Counted from the stretch's first letter, positions 54,851 to 62,915 are shown. The stretch is DNA of 64,000 bases from Rhodobacter sp. (GCA_027490955.1 JAIXXB010000004.1:186001-250000), one strand, 5' to 3'. Notes: generated by a model not told the origin, from the sequence alone. Numbers and translations: made by a program.

Positions 54851-55629
54851 TGCGCGGCCAAAGCGGCCTGACTGGCGGGCATGTAAGGCCGCAGAAACAC
54901 GGGCTTTTCTGGGTGCGAGCGATCTGCACTATAGCGATAGCCGCCCAAGTTAAAGCCGCGCAGATCATCGGGGTTTGTCAGATGATGTGTGCAGATAAAC
55001 CGCGCCATCGCGCCGCGCGCCTGTTTGGCCCAAAAGCTGATGATCTTGGCTTGGCCGTTTTGCTCTTCTAAAAAGACGGGGGTGATGACGGGCAGGTGCA
55101 GTGCCTTTTGGTCAACCGCGCCGAAATATTCAACCGAGGCGCAGTTGACCAAGGCGCGTGCGCCCATTTCTGCCGCCAGCGCGCGCAGGGCCTTGGCAAT
55201 TTCATCGCCCCAAAAGGCGTAAAGCGTGGCCCCTTTGGGATTGGCAAGGCGCGATCCCATTTCCAGCCGATAGGGCGCTATCGCATCCATGGGCCGCAGC
55301 AGGCCATACAGCCCTGATAAAATGCGCAAATGCCCATCGGCCCAGCGGCGGGCGTCTGCCTCTAGCCCTGCAAAATCAAGGCCAGTATAGGTGTCGCCGT
55401 CAAACACATGTGCGGCGGCAAAGGTTTGCGCGCGGGGGAAATCTGCAAAACGGGCGTGGTTCAGCGCGCCCAAAGCGGGCGAAATATCCATCAACTTGCA
55501 CAGATCATCCACCGACAGGGCGCGGGCAATTTTGGCCAAACTCTTTGCCTGCGCTGCAAACTGCGGGTCAGATTGCCCTGCGGGGGCAGTTTCATTCAGG
55601 CGTTTGGCGGGGGAAATGACAGTGAGCAT
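54847..55629 (-). CDS. yaaA: YaaA family (UPF0246) peroxide-stress protein
   Basis: 260 residues, matching the DUF328/YaaA family: N-terminal MLTVISPAKRLNE, AHVFDGDTYTGLDF, RILSGLYGLLRPMDAIAPYR and the C-terminal DLRGFNLGGYRYSADRSH. In E. coli YaaA limits intracellular iron and protects DNA during peroxide stress; the family binds DNA. It lies 9 bp downstream of recQ on the same strand, giving a possible DNA-maintenance operon, and converges with the hybrid kinase gene (4-bp overlap). Confidence 0.93.
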   Translation of the reverse strand: MLTVISPAKRLNETAPAGQSDPQFAAQAKSLAKIARALSVDDLCKLMDISPALGALNHARFADFPRAQTFAAAHVFDGDTYTGLDFAGLEADARRWADGHLRILSGLYGLLRPMDAIAPYRLEMGSRLANPKGATLYAFWGDEIAKALRALAAEMGARALVNCASVEYFGAVDQKALHLPVITPVFLEEQNGQAKIISFWAKQARGAMARFICTHHLTNPDDLRGFNLGGYRYSADRSHPEKPVFLRPYMPASQAALAAH

Positions 55630-55638
55630 CGCAAATCC

Positions 55639-57747
55639 TCAATAGGGCGTATCTACCCATATAGGATGATCTTTTGGCGGGGCGAGGGGGGCTGCCTCGG
55701 GCGCGTCTTTGTGCAGCACATCCAAAAACGCCGCGCCAAAGCGTTCAATCTTGGCCTCGGTCATGCCCGAAATCTGCACCATTTCGGCCAAGGTCGAGGG
55801 GCGGCGCTGGGCCAGATGGCGCAGGGTGCTGGGATCGACCGACAGATGTTTGCCTGTGCCATCGGCCCCGCGCATCAGGTGCACCTGCACCTCTTGCAAG
55901 CGGTCATAAACCCCCGCCGCCGCCGTACCCACCACCGCGCGGCGCGCAGGGTGCAAATCGGGGGTGGTTTGCCCCGTAATCACCGCCAAGAAGACTGCGC
56001 CAAAACTTTCCAATTTCTTTGCGCCAATGCCCGAAATCCGCATCATCGCGTCAAGGGTCATGGGGCGCGCTTCGGCCATTTCGATCAGGGTTTTGTCGGT
56101 GAAAATCACATAAGATGGCACGCCTGCCGCCTCGGCCAATGCGCGGCGCTTGGCCTTGAGCGCGGCCAAAAGCGCGGCGTTTTCATCAGAGACTTGCGCG
56201 CGCACCATGGGCGCGGGCGCGGCGCGCAAGGCGGTTTCGCGGCGCAGGGTGATCTGGGCCTCGCCGCGCAAAATGGGGCGGGCGGCATCGGTCATGCGCA
56301 GCGCGCCAAAGCGGTCGGGGTCAGGGCGCACCAAATCGCGCCCCATCATTTGGCGAAACACCCCTGCCCAAGCGGCGCGGTTCAACTCGCGCCCCACGCC
56401 GAATGTGGGCAATTTGTCATGGCCGCGCTCGCGTGTTTTGGCGGTGGAGGTGCCCAGCAAAATATCGGTCAAATGGCCCGCGCCGAACCATTCCCCCGTG
56501 CGCAGCATCGCCGACAGCGCCTTGCGCACGGCATCGGTGGCATTGAACACATTGGCGGGCTCATCGCAGATATCGCAATTGCCGCAGGGCGGGGCGGTTT
56601 CGCCAAAATAGCCCAGCAGAATTTGGCGGCGGCAGGAAATCGCCTCGGCCAAACCCAGCAGGCTGCTGAGGCGCAGATGATCGGCGGCCTTTCTATCGGC
56701 GGGGGCGATGCCTTCGTCAATTTGGGTGCGGCGCAGTTTTATATCTTCGGGCCCATAAAGCGTCAGGGTTTCGGCAGGGGCGCCATCGCGGCCTGCGCGG
56801 CCAATCTCTTGGTAATAGCTTTCGATGGATTTGGGCAAATCAGCATGGGCGACCCAGCGGATATCGGGTTTATCAATGCCCATGCCAAAGGCGATGGTCG
56901 CCACCACAATCAGCCCATCTTCTTGTTGAAAGCGCATTTCCACATTGCGGCGGGCCTCGGCCTCCATCCCGCCATGATAAAAGCAGGTGGAATGGCCCGC
57001 ATCGCCCAGCGCGCGCGCCAGCGTTTCGGTTTTGGCGCGGCTGGCGCAATAGACAATGCCCGATTGGCTGCGGCGCGCGGCGGCAAAGCGCAAAATCTGG
57101 TCACGCGGGTTGTCTTTGGCGGCAAAGGCAAGGTGGATATTGGGCCGATCAAAGCCATGCAGAAACACCTGCGGGCGTTCTGCGCCAAACAGGCGGGTGA
57201 TGATTTCGCCGCGGGTTTCCTCGTCTGCGGTGGCGGTAAAGGCGGCAAGTGGCACGCCCAGTGTGCTGCGCAAATCGCCGATGCGCAGATAGTCGGGGCG
57301 AAAATCATGCCCCCATTGCGAGACGCAATGCGCCTCGTCCACGGCAATCAGGGTGCAATTGGCGCGGCGCAGCAACGCCAGCGTGCCCGCTGCGGCCAGC
57401 CGTTCTGGCGCGATATACAAGATTTTAAGGCGGCCTTCGTCGATGGCGGCAAACACATCTTCGGTCTGCTCGTCTGTATTGCCCGAGGTCAGCGCGCCTG
57501 CCTCTACCCCCGCTGCCCGCAGCGCGCGCACTTGATCGCGCATCAGGGCGATCAGCGGGGAAATCACCACTGTCACCCCATCGCGGCACAGGGCTGGCAA
57601 TTGAAAACACAGGCTTTTCCCGCCGCCTGTGGGCATGATGGCAAGGGTGTTTTGCCCCGCCACCACGGCGCGCACGATATCCTCTTGCCCAGGACGAAAG
57701 GCGGAAAACCCGAAAACCGAGTGCAAAAGTTGGGCGGCTTCGGGCAT
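55639..57747 (-). CDS. recQ: ATP-dependent DNA helicase RecQ
   Basis: 702 residues. The helicase core has Walker A AIMPTGGGKSLCFQLPA and the DEAH-type motif IAVDEAHCVSQWGHDFRPDY, then helicase C with GMGIDKPDIRWVAHADLPKS and YYQEIGRAGRDG. The RQC zinc-binding cysteines are in SCRRQILLGYF and PPCGNCDIC. Two HRDC modules follow (residues about 520-600 and 625-690), one more than E. coli RecQ. It unwinds recombination and replication intermediates. Upstream on the same strand (9 bp) is a yggT gene and downstream is yaaA. Confidence 0.97.
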   Translation of the reverse strand: MPEAAQLLHSVFGFSAFRPGQEDIVRAVVAGQNTLAIMPTGGGKSLCFQLPALCRDGVTVVISPLIALMRDQVRALRAAGVEAGALTSGNTDEQTEDVFAAIDEGRLKILYIAPERLAAAGTLALLRRANCTLIAVDEAHCVSQWGHDFRPDYLRIGDLRSTLGVPLAAFTATADEETRGEIITRLFGAERPQVFLHGFDRPNIHLAFAAKDNPRDQILRFAAARRSQSGIVYCASRAKTETLARALGDAGHSTCFYHGGMEAEARRNVEMRFQQEDGLIVVATIAFGMGIDKPDIRWVAHADLPKSIESYYQEIGRAGRDGAPAETLTLYGPEDIKLRRTQIDEGIAPADRKAADHLRLSSLLGLAEAISCRRQILLGYFGETAPPCGNCDICDEPANVFNATDAVRKALSAMLRTGEWFGAGHLTDILLGTSTAKTRERGHDKLPTFGVGRELNRAAWAGVFRQMMGRDLVRPDPDRFGALRMTDAARPILRGEAQITLRRETALRAAPAPMVRAQVSDENAALLAALKAKRRALAEAAGVPSYVIFTDKTLIEMAEARPMTLDAMMRISGIGAKKLESFGAVFLAVITGQTTPDLHPARRAVVGTAAAGVYDRLQEVQVHLMRGADGTGKHLSVDPSTLRHLAQRRPSTLAEMVQISGMTEAKIERFGAAFLDVLHKDAPEAAPLAPPKDHPIWVDTPY

Positions 57748-57756
57748 GGGCAGGTC

Positions 57757-58044
57757 TTAGAAGAACAGGTTTGCGTTGTTCACCAGAATGATCCGCAGAC
57801 CAAACACCGCCAGCAACACGACCAAGGGGGCCAGATCAATGCCCGAAATTTGGGGCAAAAATGCGCGCACACGGGCATAGATTGGTTCCAGCAGCCCATC
57901 GAGCCCGCGCCAGATTGTGCCAACAAAGGCTTGGCGCAGGTTGAGCACCTGAAACTGGATCAGCCAGCTCATGATGATATGCGCCAGAATGATCCAGCGG
58001 GCGACATCGATGATCATCAGAGCAATTTGAAACAACGATTGCAT
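57757..58044 (-). CDS. YggT family small integral membrane protein
   Basis: 95 residues with two hydrophobic blocks (LFQIALMIIDVARWIILAHI near the N-terminus and LAPLVVLLAVFGLRIILV near the C-terminus), separated by the conserved loop FVGTIWRGLDGLLEPIYARV, the hallmark of the YggT family. The family has been linked to osmotic tolerance and, in other bacteria, to cell division or photosystem functions, but no activity is established. It is the first gene of an apparent yggT-recQ-yaaA operon. Confidence 0.87.
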   Translation of the reverse strand: MQSLFQIALMIIDVARWIILAHIIMSWLIQFQVLNLRQAFVGTIWRGLDGLLEPIYARVRAFLPQISGIDLAPLVVLLAVFGLRIILVNNANLFF

Positions 58045-58189
58045 CCATCTCTCCTACAAGCTGTTGTGGCACAGGTAACGCCAACCACCACAATAAGCAA
58101 TGGTTTGCCGCGCATTTCCTGCCGCAAGGTCACGCTTGACCGCGCCGCAGGATTGGCCATTTTGGCCCAATAGTTTGTGCGAGGCCCCG

Positions 58190-58744
58190 ATGTATCCCTA
58201 TCTGCGGATGTTTAAGGAAATGTGGATGTTTCGCCGCGCGCCAAAACTGGGCGTGCTTGACCCCCATGTCAGCTATCATCGCATTTGGCCGCAAGATCTG
58301 GATCCGTGGCGCGAGTTGAACAACGGCCGCACGCTAACACTGTTTGATCTGGGGCGTATTCCGATGGCGCGGCGGATGGGGATAGATCGCGCTTTGGCAC
58401 AAAACGGCTGGGGAATGACAGTGGCGGGCAATTCCACCCGCTATCGCCGCCGCGTCACGCTGTTTGCGCGGCTGCGGCAGGTCAGCCGCGTGATCGGCTG
58501 GGATGATCGGTTCATCTATATCGAGCAAAGTTTTTGGCGCCGCGCGGCACAGGGTGAGGAATGCACCGCGCAGATGCTGCTGCGCAGTGCCATCACGTCG
58601 CAGGCGGGGATCGTGCCGCCGGTCAAAATGCTGGCGGCTTTGGGCAGTGATGGGGCCAGCCCGCCCCTGCCAGATTGGGTCAAAGCATGGAGCGCCGCCG
58701 ATGCGCTGCGCCCTTGGCCCCCGCAAGGCGGTGATCTGCGCTGA
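58190..58744 (+). CDS. Acyl-CoA thioesterase family (hot-dog fold) protein
   Basis: 184 residues. VSYHRIWPQDLDPWRELNNG resembles the 4HBT/THEM6-like thioesterase core, in which the segment around the Asp and the Asn-Asn-Gly lines the active site. RYRRRVTLFARLRQVSRVIG and DRFIYIEQSFWRR are typical following strands. The start was placed at MYPYLRMFKEMWMFRRAPKL; no strong ribosome-binding site is seen. The substrate is unknown. It is divergent from the yggT-recQ operon and followed by a UMF1-type transporter gene. Confidence 0.78.
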   Translation: MYPYLRMFKEMWMFRRAPKLGVLDPHVSYHRIWPQDLDPWRELNNGRTLTLFDLGRIPMARRMGIDRALAQNGWGMTVAGNSTRYRRRVTLFARLRQVSRVIGWDDRFIYIEQSFWRRAAQGEECTAQMLLRSAITSQAGIVPPVKMLAALGSDGASPPLPDWVKAWSAADALRPWPPQGGDLR

Positions 58745-58812
58745 GGTTGCGGTGAATTGTCTTGCCAGCCCAGTCGCTTTCGGGCTGTATCTGCCAAAAC
58801 AGGGGGCGCGCC

Positions 58813-60189
58813 ATGACGCAGATTTCACCAAGCAAACGCATTTGGGGCTGGTATTTTTTCGACTGGGCCAGCCAGCCCTATAACACTTTGCTGCTGACCT
58901 TTATCTTTGGCCCTTATTTTGCGGAAATTGCGCGTGGCTATTACATGGGCGCGGGTCTGGATGAAGAGGCGGCCAAGGCGGCCGCGCAATCGTTCTGGGG
59001 CTATGGGCTGACGGCCAGTTCCATCATCACCGCCATTTTGGCCCCGATTTTGGGCGCTGTGGCCGATGGCTCTGGCCGCCGCATGGTGTGGATTTGGATT
59101 TTTTCGGCCTTTTACGTGACGGGTGCCTTCGCGCTGTGGTGGGTGATGCCAGGGGGCGAATTGGATACGCTGTATTGGGCTGTCGGCTTTTTCGCCATTG
59201 GCTTTATTGGCATGGAATTCACCACCATTTTCACCAATGCGCTGATGCCCACGCTGACCGACCACGATGACATTGGCAAAATATCTGGCTCTGGCTTTGC
59301 CTTTGGCTATTTGGGCGGGTTGGTGGCGTTGATTTTGATGCTGGCGCTGTTTGCCGAAAATGCGGCCACGGGCAAAACCTTGATTGGGATTGATCCGATT
59401 TTCGGCCTTGATACCGAATCGCGCGAAGGCACGCGCATGGTCGGCCCTTTGGCCGCGCTGTGGTATGCGCTGTTTATGATTCCGTTTTTTCTGTGGGTGC
59501 GCGAGCCGCGCATCGCAGGTGTGGGGCGCATTCATATTAGCGCGGCGCTGGGCAGTTTGCGCGAGTTTATCCTTGGGCTGCGGTTTCGCGTCAGCCTGCG
59601 CAGCTATCTGGCCTCGTCCTTGCTGTATCGTGATGCGCTGAACGGGCTTTATGCCTTTGGCGGGGTCTATGCCAGCAATGTGCTGGGCTGGTCTATCACG
59701 CAAATTGGGGTTTTTGGCATTTTGGGCGCGCTGACGGCGGTTGTGGCCTCTTGGATTGGGGGGCGGCTGGATAAGCGTTTTGGCCCCAAGCCCGTGCTGA
59801 TTGGCTCGATGATGGTGCTGATTGCGGTTTGTATGGTGATTGTGGGCCTGTCGCGCGACAGCCTGTTTGGCATTCCGCTGGACGAGGCGGGCAGCGCCGC
59901 AGATGTGATCTTTTATATCTGCGGTGCGTTAATTGGTGGGGCGGGTGGGCCATTGCAGGCCGCCAGCCGCACCATGTTGGTGCGGCACACCACCCCCGAA
60001 CGCGCGACCGAAGCCTTTGGTATGTTTGCGCTGTCGGGCAAGGTGGCTTCGTTTATCTCGCCCTTGCTGATTGCAGTTGTCACGCATATCAGCGGATCGG
60101 CACGGATCGGAATCTCGCCGATTGTGCTGCTGTTTGTCTTGGGTTTGGTGCTGTTGATTTGGGTGCGGCCAAGGGGGGAAATGGTATGA
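58813..60189 (+). CDS. MFS transporter of the UMF1 type
   Basis: 458 residues with twelve predicted membrane segments. The N-terminal WGWYFFDWASQPYNTLLLTF and DHDDIGKISGSGFAFGYLGG are diagnostic of the UMF1/YxiO (vacuole effluxer Atg22-like) group. In yeast the relative Atg22 exports amino acids from the vacuole; bacterial substrates are not established. The ATG at 58813 matches family N-termini. Its stop overlaps the mepA start (ATGA-type), so the two are translationally coupled. Confidence 0.87.
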   Translation: MTQISPSKRIWGWYFFDWASQPYNTLLLTFIFGPYFAEIARGYYMGAGLDEEAAKAAAQSFWGYGLTASSIITAILAPILGAVADGSGRRMVWIWIFSAFYVTGAFALWWVMPGGELDTLYWAVGFFAIGFIGMEFTTIFTNALMPTLTDHDDIGKISGSGFAFGYLGGLVALILMLALFAENAATGKTLIGIDPIFGLDTESREGTRMVGPLAALWYALFMIPFFLWVREPRIAGVGRIHISAALGSLREFILGLRFRVSLRSYLASSLLYRDALNGLYAFGGVYASNVLGWSITQIGVFGILGALTAVVASWIGGRLDKRFGPKPVLIGSMMVLIAVCMVIVGLSRDSLFGIPLDEAGSAADVIFYICGALIGGAGGPLQAASRTMLVRHTTPERATEAFGMFALSGKVASFISPLLIAVVTHISGSARIGISPIVLLFVLGLVLLIWVRPRGEMV

Positions 60190-61082
60190 TTGCACGGATT
60201 TTTGCCGCGCTGTTGTTGGTTGCGCCTGCGCCAAGTTTGGCCGAACCGCTAGCGCGCGAGTTGTTTGGCGCGGCCAAAACCCCCAGCCAGCAAGAGGCGA
60301 TGCCCATTGGCAGCTATGCGCGCGGTTGCGCGGCGGGTTTGGTCGAATTGCCTGAAAGCGGGCCAACATGGCAGGCGATGCGCCTGTCGCGGCATCGCAA
60401 TTTCGGCCATCCCGTGATGATTGATTATCTGAAAGACCTCTCGGTTGCGGCCACGCAGGTGGGCTGGGCGGGTCTGTATATTGGGGATATTGGCCAGCCG
60501 CGCGGCGGGCCGATGACATCGGGCCATGCCAGCCACCAAATTGGGCTGGACGCCGATATTTGGATGTTGCCGCCCCGCAGCCTGAACCTAAGCCGCCAGC
60601 AGCGCGAGGAGATATCTTCGATTCCCGTGCGCTCGGCCGATCAGCGCTCGGTCACTGAAAACTGGAGCCGCGCGCATCATGCACTGCTGCGCGCCGCGGC
60701 ATCGGATAAGCGGGTGGATCGTATCTTTGTGGCGGCAGCGGTGAAAATTGAAATGTGCAAAACTGCGACCGATGCCGATACTGCATGGCTGCAAAAAATA
60801 CGCCCCGTGGCGGGCCATGACACCCATTTTCACGTACGGCTGAAATGCCCAGCGGGGGCCAGCCTGTGTGACAAGCAAAAGCCAACTGTGGCCACCTTGT
60901 CCAAGGGCGGCAATGGCTGCGATTCCACGTTGATGTGGTGGGTGACCGATTATTTGAACCCGCCCGAGCCTACGAAAAAACCCAAACCTCCCAAAAAACA
61001 GGAAGAACCTGAAAAATCGGCAAAAACCTTTGTGCTTTCAGATTTACCAAAGCAATGTCGCGACGTTCTTTCAGCGCCTTAG
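60186..61082 (+). CDS. mepA: Penicillin-insensitive murein endopeptidase MepA
   Basis: 298 residues. A Sec signal (MIARIFAALLLVAPAPSLA) exports it to the periplasm. The zinc-site motifs of the M74 family are present: GHASHQIGLDADIWM (H-x-x-x-G-x-x-x-D) and GHDTHFHVRLKCP (H-x-H). The enzyme cuts D-Ala-meso-DAP cross-links. The C-terminus has a basic Lys/Pro-rich linker (EPTKKPKPPKKQEEPEKSAK) before the end, longer than in E. coli. It overlaps the upstream transporter gene by 4 bp and the downstream esterase-like gene by 28 bp. Confidence 0.93.
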   Translation: MIARIFAALLLVAPAPSLAEPLARELFGAAKTPSQQEAMPIGSYARGCAAGLVELPESGPTWQAMRLSRHRNFGHPVMIDYLKDLSVAATQVGWAGLYIGDIGQPRGGPMTSGHASHQIGLDADIWMLPPRSLNLSRQQREEISSIPVRSADQRSVTENWSRAHHALLRAAASDKRVDRIFVAAAVKIEMCKTATDADTAWLQKIRPVAGHDTHFHVRLKCPAGASLCDKQKPTVATLSKGGNGCDSTLMWWVTDYLNPPEPTKKPKPPKKQEEPEKSAKTFVLSDLPKQCRDVLSAP

Positions 61083-61948
61083 TGGCGGTCTTTGCAGTGC
61101 TGGGCCTGCAAGGCAGCGCCGCGCCACAGTCCCCTGCGGGGTTTTTGGCGCAGTATGAATTGCAATCAGATGATCCGCTGTTTGGCGGCCTTTCGGCGGT
61201 TGAAATGTCATCAGATGGCATGTCGCTGACCTTGCTGTCAGATCAAGGCTCTTTCGCCACGGGCACAGTGACGCGCGATGCGGCTGGTGTGATGACAGCG
61301 GTGCAACTGTCGCCCTTTGCGCGGCTAAAAGCGCTGGGCGATGCACCGCTGCGCGCGGGCCGCAACGATAGCGAAGGTTTGGCGATTGGGGCGGATGGGG
61401 TCGCCTATATCTCGTTCGAAGGTGTCGCGCGTCTTTTGCGTTATCAGCGGTTGGATGGGCCTGCCGAAAATCTGGAAGGCCACCCTGATTTTCCCAATTT
61501 GCAAAACAATTCTGCGCTAGAGGCCTTGGCGATAGATGGGCAAGGCACGCTGTATACATTGCCCGAACGTTCGGGTGCGGCAAATCGGCCCTTTCCGATT
61601 TATCGTTTGCGCGCAGGGGTTTGGGATAAAAAGCTCGCCTTGCCGCGCGGGGATGGGTTTATGCCCGTTGCCGCCGATTTCGGGCCAGATGGGCGGCTGT
61701 ATATATTGATGCGGCAGTTTCACGGGCTGCTTGGGTTTTCATCCAAACTGATCCGCACCACAACTGGCGAAGATGCGCTGGGCGCGATTGATGTGCTGTT
61801 TGAAACTGCGATTGGCTTGCATGACAATTTGGAAGGCCTGTCGGTTTGGCGCGATGGGGCAGGGCATTTGCGCGCCAGCATGGTGGCAGACAATAATTTC
61901 CTGCCGTTTTTGTCATCGGGCATTGTGGAATATACCCTGCCCGATTGA
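61055..61948 (+). CDS. Phytase-esterase-like (PF13449-type) secreted protein
   Basis: 297 residues with a probable signal peptide (SRRSFSALVAVFAVLGLQGS) whose start lies 28 bp inside mepA, in another frame. The mature protein looks like a beta-propeller of the family called esterase-like activity of phytase: FGGLSAVEMSSDGMSLTLLS, NDSEGLAIGADGVAYISFEG, NNSALEALAIDGQGTLYTLP and HDNLEGLSVW. Its biochemical role is unproven. The overlap with mepA indicates a common transcript, perhaps for envelope maintenance. Confidence 0.8.
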   Translation: MSRRSFSALVAVFAVLGLQGSAAPQSPAGFLAQYELQSDDPLFGGLSAVEMSSDGMSLTLLSDQGSFATGTVTRDAAGVMTAVQLSPFARLKALGDAPLRAGRNDSEGLAIGADGVAYISFEGVARLLRYQRLDGPAENLEGHPDFPNLQNNSALEALAIDGQGTLYTLPERSGAANRPFPIYRLRAGVWDKKLALPRGDGFMPVAADFGPDGRLYILMRQFHGLLGFSSKLIRTTTGEDALGAIDVLFETAIGLHDNLEGLSVWRDGAGHLRASMVADNNFLPFLSSGIVEYTLPD

Positions 61949-62035
61949 CCGCAGCCCAGCCATGGCCTATTGGCCAAGCCTTCACCTGCCCGAAGGGGCA
62001 CAAGTCTCCGCAACCTTGAAAAAACGGAAAAGATC

Positions 62036-62656
62036 ATGAAACACATCACGCTTGGCGCCAGTGCCATGGCGGCTATCGTCTTGGCATCGAATATTTTGGT
62101 GCAGTTTCCCATTGGCCAATGGCTGACATGGGGCGCGTTCAGCTATCCGCTGGCGTTTTTGGTGACCGATTTGGTCAACCGATTTCACGGGCCAAGCGCC
62201 GCGCGCCGTGTGGTGCTGGTCGGCCTTGTCGTCGGTCTGATCGCCAGCGCGATTGGCACGCAGATTTCGGGCGAGTTCGGCCCGCTGGTCACCATCCGCG
62301 TGGCCATTGCCAGCGCCACGGCGTTTTTCCTTGGCCAGTTTTTGGATATTGCCGTGTTCCACCGCCTGCGCCGCGCCGCATGGTGGCGCGCGCCGCTGAT
62401 TTCCACCTTTTTTGGCAGTGCCATGGATACGGCGGTGTTCTTTACGCTGGCCTTTTCGGCGGCCTTTATCTGGGTGTCGCCCAGCACAGATGTGGCTTGG
62501 GCGCTGCAAGACGTGCCGCTTTTGGGCGCGGGGCCAGCTGTGCCGCTGTGGGTATCGCTGGCCTTGGCCGATTTTGCGGTAAAGATTTTGGTCGATCTTT
62601 GTGCGCTTTTGCCATTTCGACTGGCGATTGCAAAATATAGGTCAAATCTTGCGTAA
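62036..62656 (+). CDS. VUT-family queuosine-precursor transporter (YhhQ-like)
   Basis: 206 residues with about six membrane segments. ASNILVQFPIGQWLTWGAFS then YPLAFLVTDLVNRFHGP is the standard YhhQ/COG1738 N-terminus, and ISTFFGSAMDTAVFFTLAF matches the later conserved helix. The family imports queuine precursors such as preQ0/preQ1 for tRNA modification. The 87-bp gap before it contains two short hairpins (around 61963-61976 and 61987-62000) but no preQ1-riboswitch consensus that I recognise. Confidence 0.87.
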   Translation: MKHITLGASAMAAIVLASNILVQFPIGQWLTWGAFSYPLAFLVTDLVNRFHGPSAARRVVLVGLVVGLIASAIGTQISGEFGPLVTIRVAIASATAFFLGQFLDIAVFHRLRRAAWWRAPLISTFFGSAMDTAVFFTLAFSAAFIWVSPSTDVAWALQDVPLLGAGPAVPLWVSLALADFAVKILVDLCALLPFRLAIAKYRSNLA

Positions 62657-62662
62657 AAACTT

Positions 62663-62691
62663 TTGACAAACACAAAATCTGTGTCACCTTA
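62663..62691 (+). promoter_or_regulatory. Promoter with overlapping dyad for the arfB leader unit
   Basis: A perfect -35 hexamer TTGACA (62663-62668) is followed after 17 bp by ACCTTA, a weak -10. A dyad, ACACA-AAATC-TGTGT (62670-62684) flanked by TGA and CA, lies across the spacer, where a bound repressor would block transcription. The -35 match is strong and the -10 assignment uncertain. Confidence 0.5.
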
Positions 62692-62711
62692 CCCTTATCG
62701 GCAACCATTTT

Positions 62712-62727
62712 GAAAGGAGGTGATCCA
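62712..62727 (+). promoter_or_regulatory. 16-nt extended Shine-Dalgarno, exact complement of the 16S rRNA 3' end
   Basis: GAAAGGAGGTGATCCA is complementary, base for base, to TGGATCACCTCCTTTC, the usual bacterial 16S 3' terminus. AGGAGG ends 7 nt before a GTG start codon, an ideal distance. Ordinary ribosome-binding sites in this window pair over 4-7 nt, so this one is exceptional. Confidence 0.85.
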
Positions 62728-62784
62728 GTGTCTAGAGTGATATTGGAGAGTGGTGTTGGGACAGTCGTGGGGGGTGTTTTCTAA
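62728..62784 (+). CDS. 18-codon micro-ORF with extreme ribosome-binding site (leader peptide or micropeptide)
   Basis: Starts GTG and encodes MSRVILESGVGTVVGGVF, ending in TAA. No homologue is known to me. The evidence that it is translated is the 16-nt match to the 16S rRNA end placed at optimal spacing. The stop codon and last sense codon lie inside the 5' arm of a 9-bp hairpin (62779-62800), so a terminating ribosome would melt that hairpin. Two more hairpins follow, the last an intrinsic terminator just before arfB. The ORF therefore looks like part of an attenuation device, though a free-standing micropeptide gene is equally possible. Confidence 0.55.
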   Translation: MSRVILESGVGTVVGGVF

Positions 62785-62838
62785 GGGCAAACCCTTGGAA
62801 TAACGGCTTTCAGATTGGGCAGGAACCTAACCTACCCA
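62779..62838 (+). ncRNA. Two hairpins of a compact structured RNA upstream of arfB
   Basis: Hairpin 1: TTCTAAGGG (62779-62787) with CCCTTGGAA (62792-62800), 9 bp including one T-G pair, CAAA loop. Hairpin 2: TGGGCAGG (62816-62823) with CCTACCCA (62831-62838), 8 positions with one C-A mismatch. With the terminator at 62854 they form three regularly spaced stem-loops. CATCTCCT (62837-62844) could alternatively pair with AGGAGGTG of the extended Shine-Dalgarno. Confidence 0.55.
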
Positions 62839-62853
62839 TCTCCTAAGATCTCG

Positions 62854-62891
62854 GAAAGGGTCGCCCAACGGTGGCCCTTTCTTCTTTCATT
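62854..62891 (+). terminator. Intrinsic terminator between the micro-ORF and arfB
   Basis: GAAAGGGTCGCC (62854-62865) pairs with GGTGGCCCTTTC (62870-62881) around a CAAC loop. The 12-bp stem includes two G-T pairs and is followed by TTCTTTCATTT. It ends about 25 bp before the arfB start, so it must be read through, or be bypassed by a separate promoter, for arfB expression. Confidence 0.85.
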
Positions 62892-62915
62892 TGGCCCTTT
62901 GACATGGGTAAGGCT

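Noticed and set aside
55408-58173. A 921-codon open frame on the plus strand opposite yaaA and recQ, and similar long antisense frames opposite cysNC (23180-24697) and the macroglobulin (46748-47881).
   Set aside because: Their translations are rich in His, Gln, Arg and Gly without any domain motif, and the opposite strand carries clear conserved genes. They follow from codon bias in GC-rich DNA.
61949-62035. preQ1 riboswitch before the queuosine-precursor transporter gene.
   Set aside because: Short hairpins are present but I could not match class I, II or III consensus features such as the A-rich tail pairing into the first loop. A covariance search is needed to be certain.
62712-62727. 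Remnant of a 16S rRNA gene 3' end (reverse strand).
   Set aside because: The identity to the 16S complement stops after 16 nt and the flanks do not continue as rRNA. A functional extended ribosome-binding site explains it better.
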